The notes under the pieces are model-generated. The model had not been told where the DNA came from, searched no databases, and saw only the letters and a list, made by a program, of their open reading frames with translations. Positions 1-8,352 of a DNA stretch of 16,296 nt are shown here, piece by piece (position 1 is the stretch's first letter; every line of letters starts with the position of its first letter). The translations under genes were made by a program, and so were the position numbers. This stretch comes from UBA8886 sp963578705 (GTDB taxonomy: Archaea; Thermoplasmatota; Poseidoniia; MGIII; CG-Epi1), in contig CAUZDT010000028.1 in the NCBI GenBank assembly GCA_963578705.1, forward strand, positions 1 to 16,296. The letters are read 5' to 3'.

Positions 1-2
1 AT

Positions 3-3000
3 GCACCAGCCTCAGTTGGCAAGGGGCAGGAGCTGGTCGTTACCGGCAGCCTGCTCGACATCGGCGGAGTAGCGGCATCGGGCGAAACGCTGGAGTTTGA
101 GGTCTGGGAACCCGGCTGGGGTGGATCGAAGCCAGGCACTGTGCGTTGCAATCCAACAGGATGGCAGCGTTATCGCTGTGACGAGATGGGAACCACTCAA
201 ACAGATGAATTCGGCAATTTCGTTGCTAACTGGACTGTGCCCGAGACAAATCAGCCAACGGCAGCTAATAACTACCATATCGAGATTCTGTTCGCAGGCT
301 CGACATATCGCTACTCTACGATCGAGACTACAGACCTGCGCATCCTGGAATCTTCGGTTGAACTGGAAGCATGGCTCGACCCCGATACGGTCACAGTCGG
401 CGACGACTTCTGGGTCAACGGCACTATCATCGAGGCGGCAATCGGCAACGGCACCATCGCGGTGGAGTTGGACGGCGATCTGCTCGCCAGCACCGCAGTG
501 CAGGCGATGACCTGGTCGCTTGAGGCGACGGCGCCAATCCATCTGCCGGCCGGCGACTACACGGTGCTAGTTATTTTCTACCCCGACGACCCCGACAACT
601 CGACCCTGCCCGAGGAGCGAGTCTCGCTGACGCTGACACTGCTTGGCCTGAGCAGCATTGCGCTGGACGTGCTGCCCGAGGCGATTCGCAACGGCCCCGT
701 CACGCTCGAGGGGCGGCTGGTTGACCACCTTGGCGAGCCACTGGCGGATGAGACGGTCAATCTGCTTTGGGAGGGTGCAACTATCGGCAGCACGATGACT
801 GAGGCGGACGGTGATTTCGCGCTCGAACACCAGCTTCCGATTACACATGCACTTGGCCCGGCTAGCTGGGGCGCCAGCTATGCCGATAACACACTCCATG
901 CGGGCTCATCCGCCTCGGCTGACGTAGACGTCCTGCAGCAGACAGTCATTGAACTGGCGGTCACGGGCCGCCACTTCTACCCCGGCGACAGCGTGCAGGT
1001 CGCCGGCAGCCTCGCGATGGACAACGGTACCCCGCTGGCCGGCAGCCTCAGCCTGTTGCTGGACGGCGTCTTCGTGCGCGTCGAGGCGGCTGACGGCGTT
1101 TTCTCCTTCTCCTACGTGCCCGACACCTCTTACTTGGGTGTCGGCGCACACGTGCTCGAGCTCGACTACGGCCATGACTCCAACAACGCCGCGGTCGCCA
1201 ATTCGACGACGGTCTGGCTCCACCGCACAGTGCTCCTCGACCTAGAGGGGCAGGAAGTGCGCCGCGGTGAAACAATCACTCTTGCGGGCGACGCGCGCGA
1301 CAGCGGCTCGCTTCCGGTCGCCGGCATCGAAATCAGCTTCGACTGGCCCGACGCGCCCAACCAGCCGCCCGCGGCGACCACCGGCGCCAGTGGTGACTAC
1401 GAGAGCGACTTCACGGTGCCCAACGCGCAACTTCTCGGCGAGGTCGAGGTGCGCGCGCTCTTCGACAATGCGACCGCGCCCTACTACGACTCGGCAGAGG
1501 CGGCGGCGCAGTTCACCATCGTGAGCGACATGATAATCACGCTCGAGCAGCGGCAGCTGGTGCGCGGCGAACAGGTCTGGTTTAACGGCACGCTCTACGA
1601 CGACCGTGGCGAGCCGGTCGAGGACCTCGCGCTGAACCTGTTCTGGAATGAGAATTATCTGACCAACTTCGAGGGCGACGCCAACGGCAGCTTCGCGATT
1701 GCATGTGACCCCGCATGGCCTTGCGGTGACGCGGAGCACCCGGTCGGTGAGGTCGCGGTACGGCTCTCCTTCGACGGTTTCGGCTGGTATATGCAGGCCG
1801 AGCTGGAACAGTCGTGGCCGCTCTGGGGCCGCGCGATTACGACACTCGAAACGTTCTCGCCGGTGGTCGTGGCGGGCAGCAACATCACCTACTCGGGCAC
1901 GGTGCGCAGCGACCTCGACAAACCGCTCGACCGTACGCTGGCAGTGCTCTGGAACGGGATTACGCGCACAACCGTCGAAGCGGTGAACGGCGAGTTCAGC
2001 GGCAGCTTCGCGCTGCCTCCTGACGCACCGGTCGGCAACTTCACGCTGACGCTCGCGACCAGCGACCAGAACTGGCTGCGCGGCACTTCCGGCTCGGGCA
2101 CGGTCACCGTCCAGCGCTACACGACCATCGAGCTGACCTGGGAGCAGGGCTTCCGTAACGCGACCACGGCGGTCACCGGCTGGCTGCGCGACTCCTCCGG
2201 CGCGGGGCTGCCGGGCGAGGAGCTGGCGTGGAGCTTCGACGAGGCGCCGGCTGGCACCACGCTCTCGGTTGAATTCGGCGCGCTACCCTTCAGCTTCGAT
2301 GTCCCTGAAGCCACTCCGCTCGGCCCGCACACTTTCATCGCCAGTTTCGCTGGCAGCTACTTCTACCTCCCCTCGACCGGATCCGTAACTGGCGACATCG
2401 TCGCCGCGACCAGTTTTGTGCTTGAACCGCTGGAGGTGCAGCGCGTGCTCGAATTCACCCTGGAGGCGACGCTGCTCGACGACCTCGGCGCTCCGCTCGG
2501 GGGCGAAATGGTGACGCTCACGCTGCGCGGCAACTCGCACGAGCTGATGACGGCGGGCGACGGCACGGTCTCGATTGACCTGACGCTGCCGGCGTCGCAA
2601 CCGCTTGGCCCCCTGACGGCGACCTGGAATTTCGGCGGCCGCGACTACTACCTCTCCGGCAGCACGCCGCATCCGCTTACCGTCGTCAGCCCGACGCAGC
2701 TCTCGCTCGAAGCGGGCGACGCGGTGCTGGTGGGTGAGAGCTTCCATGTCAGTGGCGACCTCACCGACGACCTCAGCGCGGCGCTGCAGGGCGACATCGA
2801 GTTCTACTTCGGCGGCCTGCCGGTCGCCACTCTCGCAACCGGAAGCGACGGTTCCTACAGCTACGATTTCGCGGTGCCGACCGACCTGCTTGCAGGGCAG
2901 AACACGCTGACGGTGCAGTTCGCTGGCAGCGGCTGGTACCTCCCCTCTTCGGCTTCGCAGCAGGTGCAGGTCTACCACACCACGCACCTGACGGTCGCGC

Positions 3001-3995
3001 CGGCCGAGGGTGTCCTGAACCTGACGACCTTTATCGAGGGCAGCATCGTTGACCGCGCCGGTCGGCCGGTGCCGGGACTCATCCTGCGCGCGGCGCTGCC
3101 GGACGGCATCGAGGGTGCCGCGATTTCCGACGTGGAGGGGAACTTCGCGATTCCACTCGCGCTACCGTTCTCGCTCGGGGTCGGCGACTACAACGTCACC
3201 GTCACCTTTGCCGGCAGCCAGGATTACTACGGCAACTCGACCGTCACTTCGCTGCGTGCGAAGGCGGGAACGCTGACGGAACTGGACGTCCCCGCCTCGC
3301 TCGAGTCGGGCCAGCAATTCAGCGGGCAGATTACGCTGACCCTTGAGGACGGCACGCCGCTTGCCAACGCGCCGCTGCTGGTTAGCCTCGAGCCGTCGGG
3401 AATGACGCTGCTCGCGGTCACCGACGCCAACGGCACCGCCCGTTTCTCGGCTAAATTTGACGGCAACGCCACCAGTCCGTTCTTCGTGCGGGTGACCTAC
3501 CAGGGCGACGAATACCACCTCGGCAATTCGGCCGAAGCGGCCATCACCTGGCGCGCGCCGCCCGAGGTGCCGAACTACCTGCTCTGGCTGCTGGCCGCGC
3601 TGGGGGTCGCCGCCGCGGGCGGGACCGCCTACGGCTACCACTGGTATGCGACGCGCCACATCCGCGCTATCCGGAAAGTGCTGACCGCTACCGCCGTCGC
3701 GCTCGAGCAGAACGCGGACTACCGCGAGGCGATTATCAGCTCATACCGCGAGATGTCGCGCGTCCTGCAGGGACACGGTTACTTGCGGCGCAACTTCGAG
3801 ACCGTGCGCGAATTCCGCGACGCGCTGCGCGAGGCGGTCCCGCTGGACCACGCCTCCATCGAACGGCTGACGTCGCTCTACGAGGCGGCCGACTACTCGA
3901 CGATGGACCAGCATGGCGATGACCGCACGGCGGCCATCGGCTCGCTGCGGGCGGTCCTCGAGAGCCTCGAAACGCTGATGCAGGACGCAAGCTGA
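3..3995 (+). CDS. Giant Ig-like-repeat surface protein with one TM helix and cytoplasmic DUF4129 tail (5' partial)
   Basis: The reading frame is open from base 3 with no stop before the first possible start (GTG at 141). The codons before 141 already encode a repeat-type strand (GQELVVTGSLLD), so the true start lies upstream and about 1,330 residues are visible. Twelve Ig-like repeats of about 96 residues fill bases 18-3540. Each opens with a G-x-x-(F/V)-x-V-x-G-(T/S)-L strand followed by D-x-x-G-x-P-L, and most end in F-x-G-S-x-x-Y-x-x-S. One hydrophobic helix follows at about 3577-3645 (LLWLLAALGVAAAGG), then a basic stop-transfer stretch. The tail at about 3660-3985 matches DUF4129: a helical domain with SYREMSRVL, a T-x-R-E-F-R-D-A-L stretch and L-x-x-L-Y-E-A-A-D-Y. 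I infer an extracellular adhesin-like or wall-associated ectodomain anchored by the helix. DUF4129 often sits in proteins with a transglutaminase-like domain, so such a domain may lie in the missing N-terminus. Confidence 0.9.
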   Translation, partial: APASVGKGQELVVTGSLLDIGGVAASGETLEFEVWEPGWGGSKPGTVRCNPTGWQRYRCDEMGTTQTDEFGNFVANWTVPETNQPTAANNYHIEILFAGSTYRYSTIETTDLRILESSVELEAWLDPDTVTVGDDFWVNGTIIEAAIGNGTIAVELDGDLLASTAVQAMTWSLEATAPIHLPAGDYTVLVIFYPDDPDNSTLPEERVSLTLTLLGLSSIALDVLPEAIRNGPVTLEGRLVDHLGEPLADETVNLLWEGATIGSTMTEADGDFALEHQLPITHALGPASWGASYADNTLHAGSSASADVDVLQQTVIELAVTGRHFYPGDSVQVAGSLAMDNGTPLAGSLSLLLDGVFVRVEAADGVFSFSYVPDTSYLGVGAHVLELDYGHDSNNAAVANSTTVWLHRTVLLDLEGQEVRRGETITLAGDARDSGSLPVAGIEISFDWPDAPNQPPAATTGASGDYESDFTVPNAQLLGEVEVRALFDNATAPYYDSAEAAAQFTIVSDMIITLEQRQLVRGEQVWFNGTLYDDRGEPVEDLALNLFWNENYLTNFEGDANGSFAIACDPAWPCGDAEHPVGEVAVRLSFDGFGWYMQAELEQSWPLWGRAITTLETFSPVVVAGSNITYSGTVRSDLDKPLDRTLAVLWNGITRTTVEAVNGEFSGSFALPPDAPVGNFTLTLATSDQNWLRGTSGSGTVTVQRYTTIELTWEQGFRNATTAVTGWLRDSSGAGLPGEELAWSFDEAPAGTTLSVEFGALPFSFDVPEATPLGPHTFIASFAGSYFYLPSTGSVTGDIVAATSFVLEPLEVQRVLEFTLEATLLDDLGAPLGGEMVTLTLRGNSHELMTAGDGTVSIDLTLPASQPLGPLTATWNFGGRDYYLSGSTPHPLTVVSPTQLSLEAGDAVLVGESFHVSGDLTDDLSAALQGDIEFYFGGLPVATLATGSDGSYSYDFAVPTDLLAGQNTLTVQFAGSGWYLPSSASQQVQVYHTTHLTVAPAEGVLNLTTFIEGSIVDRAGRPVPGLILRAALPDGIEGAAISDVEGNFAIPLALPFSLGVGDYNVTVTFAGSQDYYGNSTVTSLRAKAGTLTELDVPASLESGQQFSGQITLTLEDGTPLANAPLLVSLEPSGMTLLAVTDANGTARFSAKFDGNATSPFFVRVTYQGDEYHLGNSAEAAITWRAPPEVPNYLLWLLAALGVAAAGGTAYGYHWYATRHIRAIRKVLTATAVALEQNADYREAIISSYREMSRVLQGHGYLRRNFETVREFRDALREAVPLDHASIERLTSLYEAADYSTMDQHGDDRTAAIGSLRAVLESLETLMQDAS
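18..3540 (+). repeat. Twelve tandem Ig-like repeats of about 290 bp within the surface protein gene
   Basis: The strand opening each repeat begins near bases 18, 396, 688, 978, 1260, 1560, 1869, 2151, 2442, 2730, 3015 and 3303. After the first interval of about 378 the spacing is very even at 282-309 bases, or about 96 residues. The repeats are diverged at DNA level and recognisable mainly as protein, with conserved Gly, Asp and aromatic positions. This points to an old tandem array rather than recent duplication. The fold is inferred as beta-sandwich (Ig-like or carboxypeptidase-regulatory-like). I cannot tell which family fits best by eye. Confidence 0.8.
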
Positions 3996-3998
3996 AGC

Positions 3999-5288
3999 AT
4001 GCGCCTCTCCAGCCGGGCGGGACTCGCTATCCTGCTGGTGACTGTCCTGCTCTGTAGTTTCCTGCTCTTTCCGTTGTTCCAGAGCGTCGTTTCACGCCCG
4101 CCGCAGCTATCGGCCTACGGCGACGACTGGAATGACGTCTCGTTCTTCCGCGAATCGCTCGAGGAGGAGGGCTACGAAGTCACCGCCATCCTCTCCAACC
4201 CGGCAGTCATCAATGACATTACCATCCATGACCAGACGCTGGTAATCATCACCGGTACCGAGTCGCCCTACTCGGCGCTCGAGGCCGAGGTGCTCGCCAG
4301 CTACCTCGAGCAGGGAGGGCGGCTGCTGGTGCTGGGAGATTTCGATTTCTCGAATAGCATCGCCGACCTTTTCACCGCCAGCTACACAGGTCACCGGCTC
4401 TGGGACCGGAATTACCAGGGCAACGTCTCGTTGGTCGAGGTGCGCGCCTCGCTCGGTGGCGGCAGCTACACGCTGCTGCTCAACGAGCCGACCGCACTAC
4501 GGACGCGCCAGCCGGTCAGCAGCCCGCTCTGGGGCGCCGGCATCGAGCTGACCGAGAGCGTGATAATCTCCAGCTCGGCCAATTCCTACATTGACCTCGA
4601 CGACGACGGCGTCATCACTCCCGACGACGACGTCGCGGGGCCGGCCGGCTTCCCGGTCGGAGTCTGGTGCGGGCTGCGCATGGAGGGCGAAGAGCTGGGG
4701 CAGGCGGTCTTCATCGGTGATTCGTCGCTCGCCATCAATCGCATGTGGGGGCGCGAGGACAACAGCGAATTCATGCTCGACCTGGTGGCAGAGTTGCTGC
4801 CCGATGGGGGGACGGTGCTTTTCGACGAGTCGCGCCACACGCAGGACACCTTCGGCGCCAGCCTGTTCCAGGCCGCCATCGGCTTCTACTTCCTGCTCTC
4901 GGGGCAGACGCTGATAATCCAGGCCATCCGACTCAACGTGCTCGTCGTCGTCATCCTCGCGACGCTGATGGTCGCGCTGCGGCAGCCGGAACCGCTCCGC
5001 TGGCGCCACTTCTTCGACATCCACCGGCCGCGACCGTGGCGCGGGCTGGGGAATCCCTCCATCGCGCAGCTACAGCAACTATTGCTCGAGCGGATGCGGC
5101 TGCGGCACCAACTCTACGAACTGGATGACCTCGCTCTGGAGGAGCGGCTGGCGCAGGCGGCGGAACTGGTCAAGCGTTATAACATCCTGCTGGATGCCGG
5201 GCTGAGTGCGCTCCTCTTCCGGCCCGAATCGGTAAAGGAGGAGGACATCCGCGTGCTGGCGCAGAAGATAGAGGCGTGGTCAACGTGA
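3999..5288 (+). CDS. DUF4350-type membrane protein with an EF-hand-like loop
   Basis: 429 residues. ATG at 3999 is 3 bases after the upstream stop and is followed by a signal-anchor helix (residues 8-30: AGLAILLVTVLLCSFLLFPL). The ectodomain fits DUF4350: EEGYEVTAI, then LVIITGTESPYSALEAEVLASYL, a glycine turn and RLLVLGDFDFSN (about 57-120). Later come QAVFIGDSSLAINRMW and GGTVLFDESRH (235-280), the counterpart of the family's D-E-x-x-H motif. A second hydrophobic stretch at about 290-327 returns the chain to the membrane, and the last 100 residues are helical and probably cytoplasmic. Residues 199-210 (DLDDDGVITPDD) match an EF-hand calcium loop, with Asp at positions 1, 3, 5 and 12, Gly at 6 and Ile at 8. 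The family occurs with MoxR, DUF58 and DUF4129 genes, as here, and its biochemical role is unknown. Confidence 0.85.
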   Translation: MRLSSRAGLAILLVTVLLCSFLLFPLFQSVVSRPPQLSAYGDDWNDVSFFRESLEEEGYEVTAILSNPAVINDITIHDQTLVIITGTESPYSALEAEVLASYLEQGGRLLVLGDFDFSNSIADLFTASYTGHRLWDRNYQGNVSLVEVRASLGGGSYTLLLNEPTALRTRQPVSSPLWGAGIELTESVIISSSANSYIDLDDDGVITPDDDVAGPAGFPVGVWCGLRMEGEELGQAVFIGDSSLAINRMWGREDNSEFMLDLVAELLPDGGTVLFDESRHTQDTFGASLFQAAIGFYFLLSGQTLIIQAIRLNVLVVVILATLMVALRQPEPLRWRHFFDIHRPRPWRGLGNPSIAQLQQLLLERMRLRHQLYELDDLALEERLAQAAELVKRYNILLDAGLSALLFRPESVKEEDIRVLAQKIEAWST

Positions 5289-6262
5289 GCAAAACCAAAC
5301 TTTCAATCAAGGAGGCTGGCAAACTGGCCGACGTAATCCAGGCCGAAGTGGGCAAGGTCGTGCTGGGCAAGCAGCAGAATATCGAGATGCTGATGGCAGC
5401 GGTGCTCGCCAACGGAAACATCCTCTTCGAGGATTTCCCCGGGCTGGCAAAGACGCTGATGTCCAACACCCTCGCCGACACGCTGGGGTGCAAGTTCAAG
5501 CGCATCCAGTTCACCCCCGACCTGCTGCCGGCCGACATCACCGGTTCCTACTTCTTCGACCCCGAGAAGAACAAGTTCACGTTCCGTGAAGGGCCAATTT
5601 TCTGCAACCTGCTGCTGGCGGACGAAATTAACCGTGCGCCGCCCAAGACGCAGGCCGCACTGCTGGAGGCGATGCAGGAGAAGCAGATTACCATCGAGGG
5701 CACGACGCATATTCTGGAGCGGCCGTTCATCGTGCTGGCGACGCAGAATCCCATCGAGTACGAGGGGACCTACCCGCTGCCGGAGGCGCAGATGGACCGC
5801 TTCCTCGTCAAGCTTTCTGTCGGCTACCCGGACGAGGAGGTCGAGGCCTCCATCCTGGCCGCCCGCGCCGAGCGCAAGCACGACGCGTTCGAGGTGGATA
5901 GCATAGCCTCTCCGGCAGAAGTGGTGGCGATGCACCGTGCCGCCGAGGAAGTCTTCGTCAAGCAGGAAATCATGCAGTACATGGTGAGCCTCGTGCAGGG
6001 CACCCGTGGCGACCCGCGCGTTGCAGTCGGCTCGAGCCCGCGCGGTTCGCTGGGGCTGTTCAAGCTTTCGCGCGCGCTGGCGTTGCTTTCGGGGCGTGAT
6101 TACGTGGTTCCCGACGACGTCAAGCGCTCGGTCATCCCGGTGCTGGCGCACAGGATAATCCTGAAGCCGGAGGCGCGCATCCGCGGCGTCAAGCCGGAAC
6201 AGGTGCTGGCGGAGCTCCTGAACACGGTCGATGTCCCGGCCGTTAAGGTCGAAGACGAGTAG
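5285..6262 (+). CDS. moxR: MoxR-family AAA+ ATPase
   Basis: A regulatory or chaperone-like AAA+ ATPase thought to remodel or activate partner proteins, usually DUF58 or VWA proteins encoded next to it. The start chosen is GTG 5285, which overlaps the upstream TGA by four bases. GTG 5276 is an in-frame alternative three codons longer. Numbered from 5285, the Walker A region is EDFPGLAKT (49-57), Walker B is LLLADEINR with D113 and E114, sensor 1 is ATQNP with N155, the likely arginine finger is R172 in AQMDRF, and the lid carries SSPRGS with sensor-2 R253. All catalytic positions are present and the length of about 325 residues is normal. Asp at the first Walker A position in place of Gly is common in MoxR proteins. 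It is cytosolic and sits in the middle of the envelope operon, directly before DUF58. Confidence 0.95.
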   Translation: MSKTKLSIKEAGKLADVIQAEVGKVVLGKQQNIEMLMAAVLANGNILFEDFPGLAKTLMSNTLADTLGCKFKRIQFTPDLLPADITGSYFFDPEKNKFTFREGPIFCNLLLADEINRAPPKTQAALLEAMQEKQITIEGTTHILERPFIVLATQNPIEYEGTYPLPEAQMDRFLVKLSVGYPDEEVEASILAARAERKHDAFEVDSIASPAEVVAMHRAAEEVFVKQEIMQYMVSLVQGTRGDPRVAVGSSPRGSLGLFKLSRALALLSGRDYVVPDDVKRSVIPVLAHRIILKPEARIRGVKPEQVLAELLNTVDVPAVKVEDE

Positions 6263-7510
6263 ATGTGGACCCGTAAGGCGGTAACCTACACCGGCCTCGG
6301 CACCATCCTGGTGCTCTTCGCGCCTTTCATCAACAATCTCCAGCTGTTGCTGCTCGGCATCACGCTGCTCGGTTTCGTCGCGGTCCACAGCCTTGTCAAC
6401 ACCAGTCCGGTCAGCGTCAACATCACCCGCCGCTTCTCGGACTCGCAGATTTTTGAGGGACAGGAGGCGGAGGTGGAGCTGGTAATCCAGAACCGCGGTC
6501 GCTCCATCGGCTTCCTCGAAATCTTCGACCAGCTACCGCACGAAGTGGAGTTGGTGGGGGGGCTCAACCACACCATCGTGCGGCTGCACCGCAACGAGGC
6601 GCTGCTGGCGCACTACCGCCTCGAGTGCCACCTGCGCGGGCAGTACCAGCTGGGCAAGCCGCGGCTGCGGCTCTACAACCCGTCGTTCCTGTTCTACTAC
6701 GAGTCGGACGTCGAATCCGAGTCGACGCTAGTGGTCTTCCCCAAAATCGAGGAGCTGGAGGGGCTTGACCTCTCAAGCGACTTCCCCAAGATGTACCAGG
6801 GGGCGATGCCCATCCGGCGCATCGGGACCAGCGGCGAGTTCTACTCGATTCGCGAATACCACCCCGGCGACGATTTCAAGAACATTAACTGGCGCGTCTT
6901 TGGCAGGACGCGCAAGCTGATGGTCAACCAGTTCGAGCGCGAGGATATCAGCGACGTGATGCTGGTGCTTGACGCGCGCGAGATTGCCGGCACCGGCACG
7001 CCAGTCCACAACCCGCTCAACTACGGCTGCCGCGCTGCGGCAGCGCTGGTCGACTACTTCCTGCACACCCGCAACCGGGTCGGCCTCACGATTTACGGCG
7101 AGGCGGTCGAGTCCATCGGCGTCGACAGTGGCGAGCGGCACCTCTACCGGCTGCTGACGAAGCTCTCCGAGGTGCGGCCGGCCGGCGCGCTGGGGCTGCA
7201 CACGGTCGTCGGCGCGCTGCGCAACTTCACCCCGCGCTCGCCGGTCATCGTCATCTCGACCCTCGAGCAGGACCCGACGGTGCACGCCGCGCTGCGCGAA
7301 ATCACCGCGCACGGCTTCCGCCTCACGCTGATTGCGCCCGACACGCTGGAATATGACCGGCAGTCGCGCATCATCTCGCCGGCGGTCTACTTCACCGCCT
7401 CGGCCGAGCTGGACAACAACATCTCCGAGGCGCGTTCGCTCGGCGCGCGCGCCCTGCGCTGGGACCCCGATTCGGTGCTGGGGCCGGCGCTGCAGGAGGT
7501 CGTCAAGTGA
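6263..7510 (+). CDS. DUF58 membrane-anchored protein, partner of MoxR
   Basis: 415 residues. The ATG begins on the base after the moxR stop. The N-terminus has two close hydrophobic helices (about 8-22 and 27-45). A beta-rich region (50-160) follows, then the DUF58 signature at 188-225: GTSGEFYSIREYHPGDD and NINWRVFGRTRKLMVNQFE, with the typical R-x-Y-x-P-G-D-D and I-N-W. The following VWA-like core starts with DVMLVLDARE (231-240) and continues with a helix and strands (RVGLTIYGE, PVIVISTLE, FRLTLIAPD). The metal-site signature D-x-S-x-S of true VWA domains is absent, reading D-A-R-E, so metal-dependent ligand binding of the classical type is doubtful. DUF58 proteins are regularly encoded beside MoxR and are the likely client of the ATPase. 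The gene overlaps the next by four bases. Confidence 0.92.
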   Translation: MWTRKAVTYTGLGTILVLFAPFINNLQLLLLGITLLGFVAVHSLVNTSPVSVNITRRFSDSQIFEGQEAEVELVIQNRGRSIGFLEIFDQLPHEVELVGGLNHTIVRLHRNEALLAHYRLECHLRGQYQLGKPRLRLYNPSFLFYYESDVESESTLVVFPKIEELEGLDLSSDFPKMYQGAMPIRRIGTSGEFYSIREYHPGDDFKNINWRVFGRTRKLMVNQFEREDISDVMLVLDAREIAGTGTPVHNPLNYGCRAAAALVDYFLHTRNRVGLTIYGEAVESIGVDSGERHLYRLLTKLSEVRPAGALGLHTVVGALRNFTPRSPVIVISTLEQDPTVHAALREITAHGFRLTLIAPDTLEYDRQSRIISPAVYFTASAELDNNISEARSLGARALRWDPDSVLGPALQEVVK

Positions 7511-8346
7511 TTGCGCATCCGCGTCTGTTCGCCATGCAGGTGCTCGCGACCGCGGCGCTGGCGGCGTGCGTCTGGCTCGGCTTCGTCATCTCGGCGGGCG
7601 CTGATTCGCTGCTGACGCAGGCGCTCAACGTGGTGCTCGGCTTGTTCGGGCTCGACCCGATATTCACCGCGAGCGCCGAGACGGTCGCGGGCGGCATCAT
7701 GCTGGGGCTGTTGCTGGGTGGCGTGCTGGCGCTGGCCGACGAGCGTGGCTACGGCTACTGGGTGGGCGGGACACTGGCGCTGCTGCCGTTCCTGCTGGCA
7801 TGGCTCTCGCTGACCGGCCGCTCGCCGCTCGCGCCCGAGCCGCTGCACGCGCTTGCCAACTTCGGCTGGCTGGCGCTGCCGCTGCTCGCCGGCACTTTCG
7901 GCATCTGGCGCAACTCGCTGCCGACCATCGCCATCGGCGCGCTGCTGGTGCTGGTGCAGCCGCTCAACCTCGCGGGGAACGACGTCAGCGCCATCTTCGC
8001 CATCCTCGGCTTCATCTTCTGCTTCATGCTCTACATCGAACTCGCCTACGGCCACCTGCGCTACGCGCGGCTGGCGCGCATCATGAACTACTCGGGCGAG
8101 TTCGGCTCGGTGCTGAACTGGTTCGGCATGATGCTGCTGCTGACGCTCGGCTTCACGACCCTCCTCACCGCGGCGGCGTTCGGCTTCCACGACCTGCTCG
8201 GCAGCGTCCTCCCGCCGCGCTTCCATAACTCCATTGAGTTCAATACGATTTACGGCCGCGCGCTCTCGGTGATGGTCTTCTTCGCTCTCTGGGCGATTAC
8301 GCAGACCATCTTCTCGCGACAGTTCCTCGCGCGACAGGTGGAGTAG
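7507..8346 (+). CDS. Polytopic membrane protein of unknown function in the MoxR/DUF58 operon
   Basis: 279 residues, starting at GTG 7507 inside a GTGA overlap with the DUF58 stop, which supports translational coupling. I do not recognise a family. Hydrophobic stretches at roughly 11-30, 60-77, 84-102, 117-134, 137-152, 161-182, 203-225 and 251-270 suggest about eight membrane helices. A conspicuous polar stretch, YGHLRYARLARIMNYSGEFG (181-200), lies between helices 6 and 7 and is probably cytoplasmic, judged by its Arg content. No catalytic motif or transporter signature is visible. Its position after DUF58 suggests a membrane component of the same envelope system. MoxR clusters often carry such poorly conserved membrane genes. 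Confidence 0.85.
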   Translation: MIAHPRLFAMQVLATAALAACVWLGFVISAGADSLLTQALNVVLGLFGLDPIFTASAETVAGGIMLGLLLGGVLALADERGYGYWVGGTLALLPFLLAWLSLTGRSPLAPEPLHALANFGWLALPLLAGTFGIWRNSLPTIAIGALLVLVQPLNLAGNDVSAIFAILGFIFCFMLYIELAYGHLRYARLARIMNYSGEFGSVLNWFGMMLLLTLGFTTLLTAAAFGFHDLLGSVLPPRFHNSIEFNTIYGRALSVMVFFALWAITQTIFSRQFLARQVE

Positions 8347-8352
8347 GCGTCC

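Noticed and set aside
141..143. GTG at 141 as the start of the giant surface protein
   Set aside because: The frame is open upstream to base 3, and the upstream codons encode a repeat strand of the same type, so the start lies outside the window.
5429..5458. Abnormal Walker A in MoxR, with Asp in place of the first Gly
   Set aside because: E-D-x-P-G-x-x-K-T is a common form in the MoxR family and the Lys and Thr that bind nucleotide are present.
5303..6388. Long minus-strand open frame of about 360 codons opposite moxR
   Set aside because: It lies opposite a strongly supported AAA+ gene, and its Gln/Arg/His-rich composition is what GC-rich antisense codons give. No domain is recognisable.
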